A model generated the notes under the pieces. The model saw only the letters and a list, made by a program, of their open reading frames with translations. It did not search any database and was not told where the DNA came from. Of a DNA stretch of 64,000 nucleotides, positions 26,534 through 34,472 are shown in pieces. Position 1 is the first letter of the stretch. Each line of letters starts with the position of its first letter. A program made the position numbers and the translations under genes. This stretch comes from an uncultured Oscillospiraceae bacterium (GTDB lineage Bacteria > Bacillota > Clostridia > Oscillospirales > Oscillospiraceae), in assembly GCA_934646005.1 (NCBI GenBank), contig CAKUED010000006.1, positions 1 to 64,000 of the forward strand, in the 5' to 3' direction.

Positions 26534-26974
26534 TTACTTTTTCTCCTTCAGCAGATCCCGGATCTCAATGAGGAGCTTTTCTTCATTGCTCGGCTCGGGG
26601 GGCGCGGCGGGTTCTTCGGGGGCGGCGGGCTTTTCGAGCTTTTTCTTGGCGGTATTGAACGCCTTGACGATCAAAAACACCACGAACGCCACCAGAAGGA
26701 AGTCGATAACGGTCGAGAGGAACGTACCGATGCCCATGACGACCGGCTCGGTCACGACTTCGCCGGCGGCATCCAGCACGGCGGGGCGCAGCGTGATATT
26801 CAGCGCCGACAGATCGACGCCGCCGATCAGCCAGCCGATGAACGGCATGAACACGTCGCTGACCAGACTTGCGGTGATCTTGCCGAACGCGGTCGCGATG
26901 ATGACGCCGATCGCCATGTCCAGCACATTCCCACGCGAGATAAATTCCTTAAATTCCGCGAAGAATTTTTTCAT
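26534..26974 (-). CDS. mscL: Large-conductance mechanosensitive channel
   Basis: This 146-residue membrane protein opens as an emergency valve on hypo-osmotic shock. It begins MKKFFAEFKEFISRGNVLDM, followed by the pore helix AIGVIIATAFGKITASLVSD, a periplasmic loop and the second helix FLLVAFVVFLIVKAFN. The Ala/Pro/Glu-rich linker ends in the C-terminal bundle LIEIRDLLKEK. ATG 26974 has AAGGAG upstream. A longer frame into the repeat array is rejected because it lacks a start site. It is a single gene between a decayed toxin-like module and a family 1 array. Confidence 0.95.
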   Translation of the reverse strand: MKKFFAEFKEFISRGNVLDMAIGVIIATAFGKITASLVSDVFMPFIGWLIGGVDLSALNITLRPAVLDAAGEVVTEPVVMGIGTFLSTVIDFLLVAFVVFLIVKAFNTAKKKLEKPAAPEEPAAPPEPSNEEKLLIEIRDLLKEKK

Positions 26975-27011
26975 GGGGGGTTCTCCTTCCCTTTTCTCAT
27001 TGCTGCGATGC

Positions 27012-27290
27012 ATTTGTAGGGGCGGACGACTCTGTCCGCCCGGCGGTATGCATGGGCGAACACGAATGCACCCCGGCGAATCCGTACATTTTTTGTAGGG
27101 GTCGATGCCCACATCGACCCGCTTGGTAGGCATGATCGTTTTCACGAAACGTTGCGGCAAATTTGTGATTGCCAAACGGGCGGACAGGGTCGTCCGCCCC
27201 TACAGAGCGTTTTACGGTTTCGCCGATGGCGTGCGCAATTTTGCGATTGCGTATTGCCGGGGAGAGCGCGGCATCGACCCCTACAGGGTG
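27012..27290 (+). repeat. Family 1 array, left-truncated (A-B-A'-B'' variant)
   Basis: A 27016-27041, B 27095-27120 and A' 27178-27203, then a variant at 27259-27284 reading GGGGAGAGCGCGGCATCGAC in place of B'. That variant has lost the palindrome but keeps the right flank ATCGACCCCTAC. The same variant occurs near 44680 and 62953. No terminal C modules are present. It ends 14 bases before the serS stop. Confidence 0.8.
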
Positions 27291-27303
27291 CGTTTCGTCT
27301 TTT

Positions 27304-28629
27304 TTAGTGCTTCGGGATCAGCACTTCCTTGCCGCCCATGTACGTCTGGAGGCACTTGGGGATGGTCACGCTGCCGTCCGCCTGCAAATGGTTCTCCAAA
27401 AATGCGATGAGCATTCTGGGGGGCGCGACGCAGGTGTTATTGAGCGTGTGGGCAAGGTACGTCTTGCCGTCCTCGCCGCGGATGCGGATGTTGAGCCGGC
27501 GCGCCTGCGCGTCTCCGAGGTTCGAGCACGAGCAGACCTCAAAATATTTCTGCTGCCGCGGGCTCCAAGCCTCGATGTCGCACGATTTGACCTTGAGGTC
27601 GGCAAGGTCGCCGGAGCAGCATTCGAGCTGCCGGACGGGGATCTCAAAATCGCGGAACAGCTCCACGGAGTTGCGCCAGAGCTTGTCGTACCAATCCATC
27701 GACTCCTCCGGGCGGCAGACGACGATCATCTCCTGCTTTTCAAACTGGTGGATGCGGTACACGCCGCGCTCCTCCAGCCCGTGGCTGCCGACCTCCTTGC
27801 GGAAGCACGGCGAATACGACGTGAGCGTGAGCGGCATCTGCGCCTCCGGCAGGATCTGGTCGATGAAGCGACCGATCATCGAGTGCTCGGACGTGCCGAT
27901 GAGGTACAGGTCCTCGCCCTCGATCTTGTACATCATGGCGTCCATCTCTGTCTGGCTCATGACGCCCTTGACGACGTCCCCGTGCATCATGAACGGCGGG
28001 ATGACGTAGGTAAAGCCCTTGCGGTCGATCATGAAATCGCGCGCGTAGGCGAGCACCGCCTCGTGCAGGCGCGCAATATCGCCCAGCAGATAGTAAAAGC
28101 CCATGCCCGCGACGCGTCCGGCGGCGTCCTTGTCGATGCCGTCGAAGCGCGCCATGATGTCCACATGGTGCGGCACTTCAAAATCGGGCACAAGCGGCTC
28201 GCCAAAGCGCTGCACCTCGACATTATGGCTGTCGTCCGGACCGATGGGGACGGAGGGGTCGATGATGTTCGGGATGGTGTACATGATCTCGCGGATGCGC
28301 GCGTCATTTTCGGCGATCTGCGCGTCCAGCGCGGCGCGGCGCTCGTCGTCGGCTTTGACGGCGGCGTTATTTTTGTCGATCTCCGCCTGAATTGCGGCGC
28401 GCTCGGTGTCATCCGCGCACTTTTTGAGGCGACCGTACAGCGGACCGTTTGCCTTGGAGAGCTTGTTGCGCGCTGCCTTCAGGCTTTCGACCTCGGCGAT
28501 GGCGGCGCGGCGCGCCGCGTCCAGCGCGATGACCTCGTCCACCAGCGGGAGCTTTTCATCCTGGAACTTTTTGCGGATGTTTTCGCGGACAACGTCCGGG
28601 TTTTCTCTTAAAAATCGAATGTCGATCAT
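27304..28629 (-). CDS. serS: Serine-tRNA ligase
   Basis: This 441-residue class II synthetase charges tRNA-Ser. It begins MIDIRFLRENPDVVRENIRK, continues into the long antiparallel coiled-coil arm (about residues 30-105) and reaches motif 2 with YSPCFRKEVGS and GLEERGVYRIHQFEK near 275. Motif 3 is near 395 (NNTCVAPPRMLIAFLENH). It is the last gene of the parA-parB-coiled-coil-serS operon and overlaps the preceding stop by 4 bases. No T-box leader is visible, and the gene lacks a promoter of its own. Confidence 0.97.
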   Translation of the reverse strand: MIDIRFLRENPDVVRENIRKKFQDEKLPLVDEVIALDAARRAAIAEVESLKAARNKLSKANGPLYGRLKKCADDTERAAIQAEIDKNNAAVKADDERRAALDAQIAENDARIREIMYTIPNIIDPSVPIGPDDSHNVEVQRFGEPLVPDFEVPHHVDIMARFDGIDKDAAGRVAGMGFYYLLGDIARLHEAVLAYARDFMIDRKGFTYVIPPFMMHGDVVKGVMSQTEMDAMMYKIEGEDLYLIGTSEHSMIGRFIDQILPEAQMPLTLTSYSPCFRKEVGSHGLEERGVYRIHQFEKQEMIVVCRPEESMDWYDKLWRNSVELFRDFEIPVRQLECCSGDLADLKVKSCDIEAWSPRQQKYFEVCSCSNLGDAQARRLNIRIRGEDGKTYLAHTLNNTCVAPPRMLIAFLENHLQADGSVTIPKCLQTYMGGKEVLIPKH

Positions 28630-29213
28630 GGCTTTGCCTCACTTTGCTCCGTTTTTTCGTCCGACGCCAGCAGCGCTGCATACGCCGCCTTTGCATCGTC
28701 CGACAGATACTGTTTGTTGCGCTCGACCGCGCCCATCGCCTTGGAATACGTCACATTGCCCTCATGGGTCTTGCATTGCAGCGCTGTGATGAGCGCCGAA
28801 TACGCGTCCTGCACGGCGTCCGCCTCGCGCTCGAGCGCGTCGTATTCGTCGCGCAGCGCGTCGAGCGTTTCGGTCTGGTCGTCGAGCTGCGACTGCACGT
28901 CCTCCAACTCCTGCTTGAGGGACGCGACTTCCTCCTGCAAATCGCGGTTCTGCGTTTGCAGCTGCTCGGCGCGGGTGATGGCGCTGGCGTTGCTCTCATT
29001 CAGCGCGCCGATCTGCTCCTGCGACGAATTTTTCTGCATGATGAGCGATATGAGCACCAGCAAAAACGCCATCGCAAACAAAATCGCCATGTAGCGCAGC
29101 AGCGCCGTTTTTTTCGCGTTGCTCAGCGGCGGCTGCCGCTTTTCCTCCGCCGGCGCGGGCTGAGCCGCGTCCGGGGTCTGCTCCGCGATGGGAGCGTTTT
29201 CCAGTTCGCTCAT
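28626..29213 (-). CDS. Membrane-anchored coiled-coil protein of the par operon
   Basis: This 195-residue protein is not assigned to a family. The N-terminus (about 1-35) is acidic and Pro-rich. One hydrophobic helix follows (about 42-62, YMAILFAMAFLLVLISLIM). Residues about 65-150 are a heptad-rich coiled coil with many Glu, Gln and Leu. The C-terminus is a short helical tail (ERNKQYLSDDAKAAYAALL). The topology suggests a cytoplasmic N-terminus and an external coil. It overlaps parB upstream and serS downstream by 4 bases each, so translation is probably coupled. A role near chromosome segregation is only suggested by position. AAGGAG precedes the ATG. Confidence 0.8.
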   Translation of the reverse strand: MSELENAPIAEQTPDAAQPAPAEEKRQPPLSNAKKTALLRYMAILFAMAFLLVLISLIMQKNSSQEQIGALNESNASAITRAEQLQTQNRDLQEEVASLKQELEDVQSQLDDQTETLDALRDEYDALEREADAVQDAYSALITALQCKTHEGNVTYSKAMGAVERNKQYLSDDAKAAYAALLASDEKTEQSEAKP

Positions 29214-30082
29214 GGCTTCTCCTTTCCGCCGATCGTGTCCAGCGCGTCGAGTAAGCGCTGGAGATCGTCCTCGCCATAATATTCCAGCTCCAAGCGCCCC
29301 TTGCGCTTGCCGTGGTGGATCTTCACGCCGCGCCCGAGGCTGCGGCTGAGGTCGCGCTCGCACACGGCGATGTAATCGACCGCCGGGGCGGGAGGGGGTG
29401 CTTTTTTAGCAGGCTTTGCCATGTTTTTACACATCAGCTCCGTCTGCCGCACGGAAAGCTGCAAATTCTGCACTTTCTGCGCGACGGCGAGCTGCGCGTG
29501 CTCGTCGGTGAGCGTTAAAATCGCGCGGGCGTGCCCGGCGGAGATCGCGCCGCCGGCGACCATATCCAAAACCGGCGCGCTCAGCGCCAGCAGGCGCAGC
29601 GCGTTTGCAACGGCGGGGCGGGATTTGCCGACGCGCTCGGCAACGCCGCTCTGCGTCATGCCGTATTCCTGCAGGAGCTGCTGATAGCCGCGCGCCTCTT
29701 CGATGGGATCGAGGTCGGCGCGCTGCAAATTCTCGATGAGCGCCAGCTCCATCGCGGTTTTGTCGTCGGCCTCGATGACGGTGACGGACACCTCGTGCAG
29801 ACCCGCCATGCGCGCCGCGCGCCAGCGGCGCTCGCCGGCAATGATCTGGTAAAAGCCCGTGGGCAGCTTGCGGACGGTCAGCGGCTGGATGATGCCGTGC
29901 TGCCGGATGGAATCGGCAAGCTCCTGCAGCGCCTCCTCGTCAAAGTGCCGCCGCGGCTGATCGGGATTCGGCTCGACCTTTTGCAGCGGCAGCAGCAGCG
30001 CGCCGCCCTCCGGCGCGGGCTGCATCGCGCTCTCGCCGAGCAGCGCGCCCAGACCCTTGCCGAGCCCTCGTTGTGCGGACAT
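29210..30082 (-). CDS. parB: Chromosome-partitioning protein ParB (Spo0J)
   Basis: This 290-residue CTP-dependent clamp loads at parS and organises the origin region. It begins RGLGKGLGALLG. The CTP-binding ParB/Srx domain (about 28-130) includes NPDQPRRHFDEE, GIIQPLTVR and the GERRWRAARMAG motif near 88. The helix-turn-helix region follows with YGMTQSGVAERVGKSRPAVANALRLL near 140-170, and then the C-terminal dimer domain. It lies 14 bases after parA. A perfect 16-bp parS at 30941 upstream of the operon and another at 34474 are its expected binding sites. Confidence 0.96.
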   Translation of the reverse strand: MSAQRGLGKGLGALLGESAMQPAPEGGALLLPLQKVEPNPDQPRRHFDEEALQELADSIRQHGIIQPLTVRKLPTGFYQIIAGERRWRAARMAGLHEVSVTVIEADDKTAMELALIENLQRADLDPIEEARGYQQLLQEYGMTQSGVAERVGKSRPAVANALRLLALSAPVLDMVAGGAISAGHARAILTLTDEHAQLAVAQKVQNLQLSVRQTELMCKNMAKPAKKAPPPAPAVDYIAVCERDLSRSLGRGVKIHHGKRKGRLELEYYGEDDLQRLLDALDTIGGKEKP

Positions 30083-30096
30083 ATCGTCGCCTCCTT

Positions 30097-30852
30097 TCAG
30101 GTGCGCTCCAGCACCTCGCGCGCGAGCTGCTCATAGCTCTGTGCGCCGCGGCTGAAGCGGTCGTATTCAAAAACGGGTTTTCCGTGGCTGGGCGCTTCGC
30201 ACAGCCGGACGTTGCGCGGGATGACGGCGGCAAAGACCTTGCCGGGGAAATAGCGCCGGACCTCCTCCGCGACCTGCGCGGAGAAATTCGTGCGCCCGTC
30301 GTACATCGTCAGCAGCACGCCAAACACGTCGATCGTCGGATTCAGGCGGCGCTTGACGGCGCGGAGCGTCTGCATGAGGTCACTCAGACCCTCCAGCGCG
30401 TAATATTCGCACTGCACGGGGATGAGCACGCGGTCGGCGGCGCAGATGGCGTTGAGCGTCAAAAGCTCCAGCGACGGCGGGCAGTCGATGAACATATAGT
30501 CGTATTGTTCCCGCAGCGGCTCGATGGCGCGACGCAGGGCATATTCGCGCCCGTCCGCGCCCACCAGCTCCACGCTCGCGCCCGACAGCGCCGAGCACGA
30601 CGGGATGAGGTCGCCGTAGGGCGTGTGCAGGACGCAGGACGCCGCGTCCTTTTCGCCGAGCACGATGTCGTAGCTCGTGCCGCTGCTCGCGCCCTTTTCC
30701 GCGCCAAAGCCGGAGGTGGCGTTTGCCTGCGGGTCAAAATCGCACAGCAGCACGCGCTTTCCCGCGCGATGCAGCGCCGCCGCGAGGTTGACCGCCGTGG
30801 TCGTCTTGCCCACGCCGCCCTTTTGATTGACCAAAGCCAAAATAACGCCCAT
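30097..30852 (-). CDS. parA: Chromosome-partitioning ATPase ParA (Soj)
   Basis: This 251-residue deviant Walker ATPase works with ParB in segregation and origin control; in Bacillus its homologue also regulates DnaA. The deviant Walker A NQKGGVGKTTTAVNLAAAL is at residues 8-26. Other landmarks are LLCDFDPQANATSGFG near 37, MFIDCPPSLELLTLNA near 125 and IPVQCEYYALEGLSDL near 150. It is first in a four-gene minus-strand operon with parB, a coiled-coil protein and serS. It starts 38 bases downstream of the -10 box. Confidence 0.96.
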   Translation of the reverse strand: MGVILALVNQKGGVGKTTTAVNLAAALHRAGKRVLLCDFDPQANATSGFGAEKGASSGTSYDIVLGEKDAASCVLHTPYGDLIPSCSALSGASVELVGADGREYALRRAIEPLREQYDYMFIDCPPSLELLTLNAICAADRVLIPVQCEYYALEGLSDLMQTLRAVKRRLNPTIDVFGVLLTMYDGRTNFSAQVAEEVRRYFPGKVFAAVIPRNVRLCEAPSHGKPVFEYDRFSRGAQSYEQLAREVLERT

Positions 30853-30889
30853 CCCGCGCCCCTTCTTTCTGTAATGGTGTCCGGGTTTT

Positions 30890-30918
30890 ATTATATCCGC
30901 TTAGAGGGAGAATTGCAA
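30890..30918 (-). promoter_or_regulatory. Promoter of the parA operon
   Basis: On the minus strand TTGCAA (30918-30913), a 17-base spacer and a perfect TATAAT (30895-30890). A parS site lies 23 bases upstream of the -35 box, so ParB bound there could influence it. Confidence 0.8.
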
Positions 30919-30940
30919 GATGCGGAGAGGGAAAACCAAA

Positions 30941-30956
30941 TGTTTCACGTGAAACA
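30941..30956. promoter_or_regulatory. parS site 1
   Basis: TGTTTCACGTGAAACA, a perfect 16-bp palindrome matching the Bacillus parS consensus. It lies upstream of the parA operon, about 13 kb from oriC. Confidence 0.95.
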
Positions 30957-31011
30957 TTGAGAAATGCGGTGCGTGTTACACGGCACTGTGCAACGGCGGA
31001 GGCTCAGCCCC

Positions 31012-31133
31012 GCTTTCTTTCCATGTGGAAAGAAAGCGCCGCTGGCGGTGTAAAGAAAGACAGCCAAGGGGAGTTTCGATCTCCCCTTGGCGAACCTCTG
31101 ACCGACCAAGAAGGGGTTGCGACCCCTTCTTGG
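31012..31133. repeat. Three-hairpin cassette beside parS
   Basis: Three strong palindromes follow each other: GCTTTCTTTCC with inverse (31012-31037), GCCAAGGGGAG with inverse (31063-31091) and CCAAGAAGGGG with inverse (31106-31133). This cassette is found once in the window and is unrelated to families 1 and 2. No gene is seen in it. Confidence 0.75.
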
Positions 31134-31170
31134 AATTTCCCGGGGCGCACAACGTGGGTGCATTGCACAG

Positions 31171-31836
31171 CCCAAAGGCTCCCTTGTGTAAAGGGTCGAT
31201 TCCCCCTATCAGGGGGAAATGTCCCGAAGGGACAAAGAGGGTAGGGATGCTGTCAGCGAAGCTGACTGAGGGATTGCGCAGCAGGCACTTGCAAATCCGC
31301 ACGCATTTCGGCGACCTCGTAGAATCTCGCAAATCAGCGTAGGGGCAGGGTTCTACCCCGCCCGCGCGCGGTGCGCCAACAAATCCACACAACAAACGGC
31401 GATAACGCAATACGTCCGTAGGGGTCGATGCCCACATCGACCCGGCAAAATGCAATTGCAAAATTGCACGCATTTTCGGCGAAAACGTAAAACGTCCTGT
31501 AGGGGCGGACGCCGCTGTCCGCCCATTGGGGCAACGGCAAATTTGCCGCGACGTATCGTAAAAACGGACGTGCCCCGTGCGGGTCGATGTGGGCATCGAC
31601 CCCTACAAACATGGTACGGTTTCGCATTGGTGCGTCCGGGTTCGCGGGTGCATACCGCCGGGCGGACAGGGTCGTCCGCCCCTACAGGTGTGTTTGCATT
31701 TGCATTGGTGTATTCAAATTTGCATTATTGTACCGCCGGGAGGGGCAGAGCCCCTCCCCTACGCCAAATAGATACTTCTTCACTATTCACTATTACCTAT
31801 TCCCTCAATTTGCCCCTCCCCTACGTTACGACGAAT
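31171..31836 (-). repeat. Family 2 arm plus complete family 1 array (C-B-A-B'-A'-C')
   Basis: A family 2 arm (AAAGGCTCCCTTGTGTAAAG to GACTGAGGGATTGCGCAG, 31174-31273) leads into C 31339-31363, B 31418-31443, A 31499-31524, B' 31581-31606, A' 31660-31685 and C' 31738-31762. A CACTATTCACTATTACCT motif follows (31781-31798). A second C-type end with TACGTTACGACGAAT closes at 31836. The array is in the inverse orientation relative to 564-1011. It occupies the gap between parS and the small membrane gene. Confidence 0.85.
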
Positions 31837-31849
31837 CGGGGCTGGACTC

Positions 31850-31877
31850 AAAAAGGAGGGGCATCGCCCCTCCTTTT
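31850..31877 (-). terminator. Terminator after the lexA-side membrane gene
   Basis: AAAAGGAGGGGC pairs with GCCCCTCCTTTT over a 3-base loop, followed on the minus strand by a short T run. It abuts the stop at 31879. Confidence 0.8.
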
Positions 31878-31878
31878 C

Positions 31879-32064
31879 TCACTTTTCCGTTTTTTCTTCG
31901 TCCGGCTGTTCCTTCTGCTCCGGCTCGCCGCTATACCAAATTGTCAGAATGAGCCCGATGAAGCCGAGCGCGACGCCGATCAAGGCGAAATTCGTGTCTG
32001 CGAACGCCACCGCCAGCAGGATGCCGAACAGCAGCAGCGCGATGCCTGCAAGCTGCTTTCTCAT
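31879..32064 (-). CDS. Small two-helix membrane protein
   Basis: This 61-residue protein begins MRKQLAGIALLLFGILLAVAF and has a second hydrophobic helix (FALIGVALGFIGLILTIWY). Its Glu/Lys-rich tail ends EEKTEK. The fold is two transmembrane helices with a short turn and a charged cytoplasmic tail. GGAAGGGGG lies 7 bases before the ATG. It starts 16 bases after the lexA stop and so may belong to the LexA transcript and the SOS response; that is inference. No family was recognised. Confidence 0.75.
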   Translation of the reverse strand: MRKQLAGIALLLFGILLAVAFADTNFALIGVALGFIGLILTIWYSGEPEQKEQPDEEKTEK

Positions 32065-32080
32065 AGACCGTCCCCCTTCC

Positions 32081-32659
32081 TTAATATTCGCGCTGGAGCG
32101 CGACCACAACGCCCAGGATCGCCGCTTCGCGTCCGTCAATGGGCGGATACGCCGGGTTTTCCGGCAGCAGCCAGACGCCCGTCTCGTCGCGGCGCAGGCG
32201 CTTGACGGTGGCGGAGTCGTCCAGCAGCGCGACCACGATCTGCCCGTTTTCCGCCGTTTCCTGCGGGCGGATGATAACGGTGTCGCCGCTGAGGATGCCC
32301 GCGCCGATCATGGAATCGCCGCGCACGCGCAGCGCGAAGCAGCCGGTCGGACCCTCCCACGGGATGTAGCGCTCGATGTTTTCGACCGCTAAGATCGGCA
32401 CGCCCGCCGTGACCACGCCCACCACCGGGATGCGCCCCGGCTGCATCGCCTCGGGCAGCGCGATGGTGCGCTTTTTCATGCTGTCCATCTGGATCAGCCC
32501 CTCGTCGCGCAGCGCGCCCAGATGGTAGTGCACCGTTGCGGTGGATTGCAGCCCCACCGCCTGGCAGATCTCGCGCACGCTCGGCGCGTATTTATTTTCC
32601 GCGATGAATCGGGTGACAAAGTCGAGAATTTCCTGCTTTTTGGTCGTTTTGCGTCCCAC
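32081..32659 (-). CDS. lexA: LexA repressor
   Basis: This 192-residue SOS repressor binds damage-inducible promoters and cleaves itself when RecA is activated. The winged helix-turn-helix spans about residues 5-65 (KKQEILDFVTRFI; PSVREICQAVGLQSTATVHYHL). The cleavage site is the Ala-Gly of VTAGVPI near residue 90. The serine is in RGDSMIGAGI near 127 and the lysine in ATVKRLRR near 165. I chose GTG 32659, 7 bases after GGGAGGG; a longer frame would read through its own promoter. A palindrome over the -35 box may be its own operator. Confidence 0.95.
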   Translation of the reverse strand: MGRKTTKKQEILDFVTRFIAENKYAPSVREICQAVGLQSTATVHYHLGALRDEGLIQMDSMKKRTIALPEAMQPGRIPVVGVVTAGVPILAVENIERYIPWEGPTGCFALRVRGDSMIGAGILSGDTVIIRPQETAENGQIVVALLDDSATVKRLRRDETGVWLLPENPAYPPIDGREAAILGVVVALQREY

Positions 32660-32689
32660 TCGGAATCCCTCCCGTGTTGTTCTGTGACC

Positions 32690-32718
32690 AGTATAACACA
32701 TTGTTTCGGAAAATGCAA
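32690..32718 (-). promoter_or_regulatory. Promoter of lexA
   Basis: On the minus strand TTGCAT (32718-32713), a 17-base spacer and TATACT (32695-32690). Confidence 0.75.
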
Positions 32719-32725
32719 ACGTTTG
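32716..32725. promoter_or_regulatory. Possible LexA operator
   Basis: The palindrome CAAACGTTTG overlaps the lexA -35 box. With flanks it reads AAACAAACGTTT, close to the Gram-positive GAAC-N4-GTTC pattern but imperfect. Autoregulation is expected of lexA, hence the suggestion. Confidence 0.4.
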
Positions 32726-32734
32726 TTTTTGATA

Positions 32735-32892
32735 GAGAACCTCTGATGCGCCGCCCGCGACCTTCGCCGGACCTTTTGCCCCAATGCCGCAGTTTGAAAA
32801 CTTGAAATACACAAAGTATTCCTGCGTTTTCAAACTTTGCCTTGGGTCAAAATTTCTCGGCGAATGTTCTTGCCGGCTGCATCAGAGTTTCT
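32735..32892. repeat. MITE-like long imperfect palindrome
   Basis: The terminal repeats GAGAACCTCTGATGC (32735-32749) and GCATCAGAGTTTCTC (32878-32892) match at 14 of 15 positions as inverses. The interior is also self-complementary (CAGTTTGAAAAC with GTTTTCAAACT; GCCCCAA with TTGGG; CGCCGG with CGGCG). The right end overlaps the last codons and stop of the neighbouring radical SAM gene. No ORF with a start site was found in it. Confidence 0.75.
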
Positions 32893-33781
32893 CTTTTTTC
32901 AGTCCCTCGCCGTTAAAATCCGGGATGTACGTCGTTTCGGCGGCGGATAAGTCCTGCGTAAAGCCGTGCTCGATGCCCAGCAGCTCGAGATACGACAGCG
33001 CGGCGGCGTATTCGTCCTCGCTCACGCGGCGGTCTAAAGGCGGCTCGTTTTTCGCGCGCCCGGCGGGCGTGTACTGGCTCATGAGGCTCAGCAGCACATC
33101 CCCGCGCGGAAAGGTCTCGGCGAACCAGTCGAGCGCGCCGAGCGTGTTGTCCAGATACCCCGGCAGGACGAGATGGCGCACGAGCGTCCCGCGCACGAGC
33201 TGCTCGTCCTCGATCGCCGCCGGTCCTGTCTGCCGCGCCATCTCGCGGATGGCGGTGTCGGCAATTTCGGGATAGTCCGGCGCGCAGGAGAGCTTGGCGG
33301 CAAGCTGCGCGTCGGAGTATTTATAGTCCGGCAGATACACGTCGATCAGCCCCTCAAGCTGCCGCAGCGTCTCGACCGACTCGTACCCGCCGCAGTTGTA
33401 CACGACCGGCACGGGCAGCTTCGGCGTGAGCGCGGGCACGATGGACGGCAGAAACTGCGTCGGCGTGACGAGGTTGATGTTCTGCACGCCCTCGTCAATG
33501 AGGCGCAGAAACACGTCCCGGAGCTGCGCAGATGTGAGCGCGCGTCCCGCGCCGCCATCCGAAATTTCGTAGTTCTGGCAGAAGCGGCAGCGCAGCGTGC
33601 AGCCCGAAAAAAACACCGCGCCGCTGCCGTAGCTCCCGGAGATGACCGGCTCTTCCCAGTAATGCGCGGCGGCGCGCGCCGCGAGGATAGACCCCGGCAT
33701 CCGGCAAAATCCGCGCTCCCCGCGCGTGCGATCGACCCCACACCGCCGCGGGCACAGGCGGCAGTTTTCGTAACTCAGCAT
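32882..33781 (-). CDS. Radical SAM protein, pyruvate formate-lyase activase-like
   Basis: This 299-residue iron-sulfur enzyme has the radical SAM CxxxCxxC motif in FSGCTLRCRFCQNYEIS near residue 60. An additional Cys-rich N-terminus (NCRLCPRRCGVDR) and GERGFCR match the PflA-related group whose targets are mostly unknown. VTPTQFLP, VYNCGGYES and DVYLPDYKYSD follow in the expected order. The final residues KEKL and the stop lie within the terminal repeat of the palindromic element, so the original C-terminus may have been slightly altered. No pflB-type partner is adjacent, so glycyl-radical activation remains a family-based guess. Confidence 0.85.
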   Translation of the reverse strand: MLSYENCRLCPRRCGVDRTRGERGFCRMPGSILAARAAAHYWEEPVISGSYGSGAVFFSGCTLRCRFCQNYEISDGGAGRALTSAQLRDVFLRLIDEGVQNINLVTPTQFLPSIVPALTPKLPVPVVYNCGGYESVETLRQLEGLIDVYLPDYKYSDAQLAAKLSCAPDYPEIADTAIREMARQTGPAAIEDEQLVRGTLVRHLVLPGYLDNTLGALDWFAETFPRGDVLLSLMSQYTPAGRAKNEPPLDRRVSEDEYAAALSYLELLGIEHGFTQDLSAAETTYIPDFNGEGLKKEKL

Positions 33782-33825
33782 ACGTCACTCCCCTTTTCCG
33801 CCCAGTATAGCGCAAACGTGTCCGC

Positions 33826-33854
33826 TTTACAATCCCCCGGCGGTGTGGTACACT
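33826..33854 (+). promoter_or_regulatory. Promoter of the lipoprotein-rlmD-DUF3842 genes
   Basis: TTTACA at 33826-33831, a 17-base spacer and TACACT at 33849-33854. Confidence 0.7.
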
Positions 33855-33884
33855 GACGGTATCTCACAGAAGGAGATATATAGA

Positions 33885-34472
33885 ATGAGAAAACTGAAAC
33901 TGTTCGCGCTCGGCGCGGCGCTTTGTCTGGCGCTGACGGCGTGCGCCGTGCAGGTCGGACCGGCGGCGCAGCTCGCACCCGCCGAAACGCAGCCGATGCA
34001 GGACGCGCAGCGTCCCGCGTACACCGAGCCTGCCGGGGAAGCGCCTGCGGAAGCGCCCGCGCGTGAGCTGCCGGTGGAGGAAGTCCCGGCAGAAAAAGAT
34101 GTGCCGACCGTTATCATCTCGACCGACACCGAGGACGGCTTTTTTGACGAGGTTTGCAGCTACCGCCTCGAAATTCCCGATATTGAGGACAACGACGACC
34201 CGGCGCTGGAAAAGCTGGAGGACTTTTTTGACACGTTTGAGGACTCGCTCGAAGCCTACTGCGGCACGACTGTCTATAATACCGCGCAGGAGCGCAGCAC
34301 CGTCGCCCATGTGACCGGCACGTTCACCGCGGCGCAGGACGCCGGGCGTCTGACCGTCCACTATACGCTCACCGAGACGTATGGCGACCAGCCGGACGCG
34401 GCGGTCGAGCGCACGCGCACGCTCGTCTTTGACGTGACCACGGGCGAGCTTGTGGAGGACAGCGCGGGATGA
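33885..34472 (+). CDS. Putative lipoprotein, function unknown
   Basis: This 195-residue protein has a lipoprotein signal peptide: MRKLKLFALGAALCLALTAC, with lipobox LTAC and lipid-anchored Cys near residue 20. Residues about 25-80 are a low-complexity Ala/Pro/Glu linker. A compact C-terminal domain follows (CSYRLEIPDIED; LEKLEDFFDTFEDSLEAYC; VHYTLTETYGDQ; LVFDVTTGELVED), which resembles the substrate-like half of DUF3298/PdaC proteins; that similarity is tentative. AAGGAGA precedes ATG 33885. Its stop overlaps the rlmD start (ATGA), so the two are co-translated. It is probably exposed on the outer face of the membrane. Confidence 0.75.
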   Translation: MRKLKLFALGAALCLALTACAVQVGPAAQLAPAETQPMQDAQRPAYTEPAGEAPAEAPARELPVEEVPAEKDVPTVIISTDTEDGFFDEVCSYRLEIPDIEDNDDPALEKLEDFFDTFEDSLEAYCGTTVYNTAQERSTVAHVTGTFTAAQDAGRLTVHYTLTETYGDQPDAAVERTRTLVFDVTTGELVEDSAG

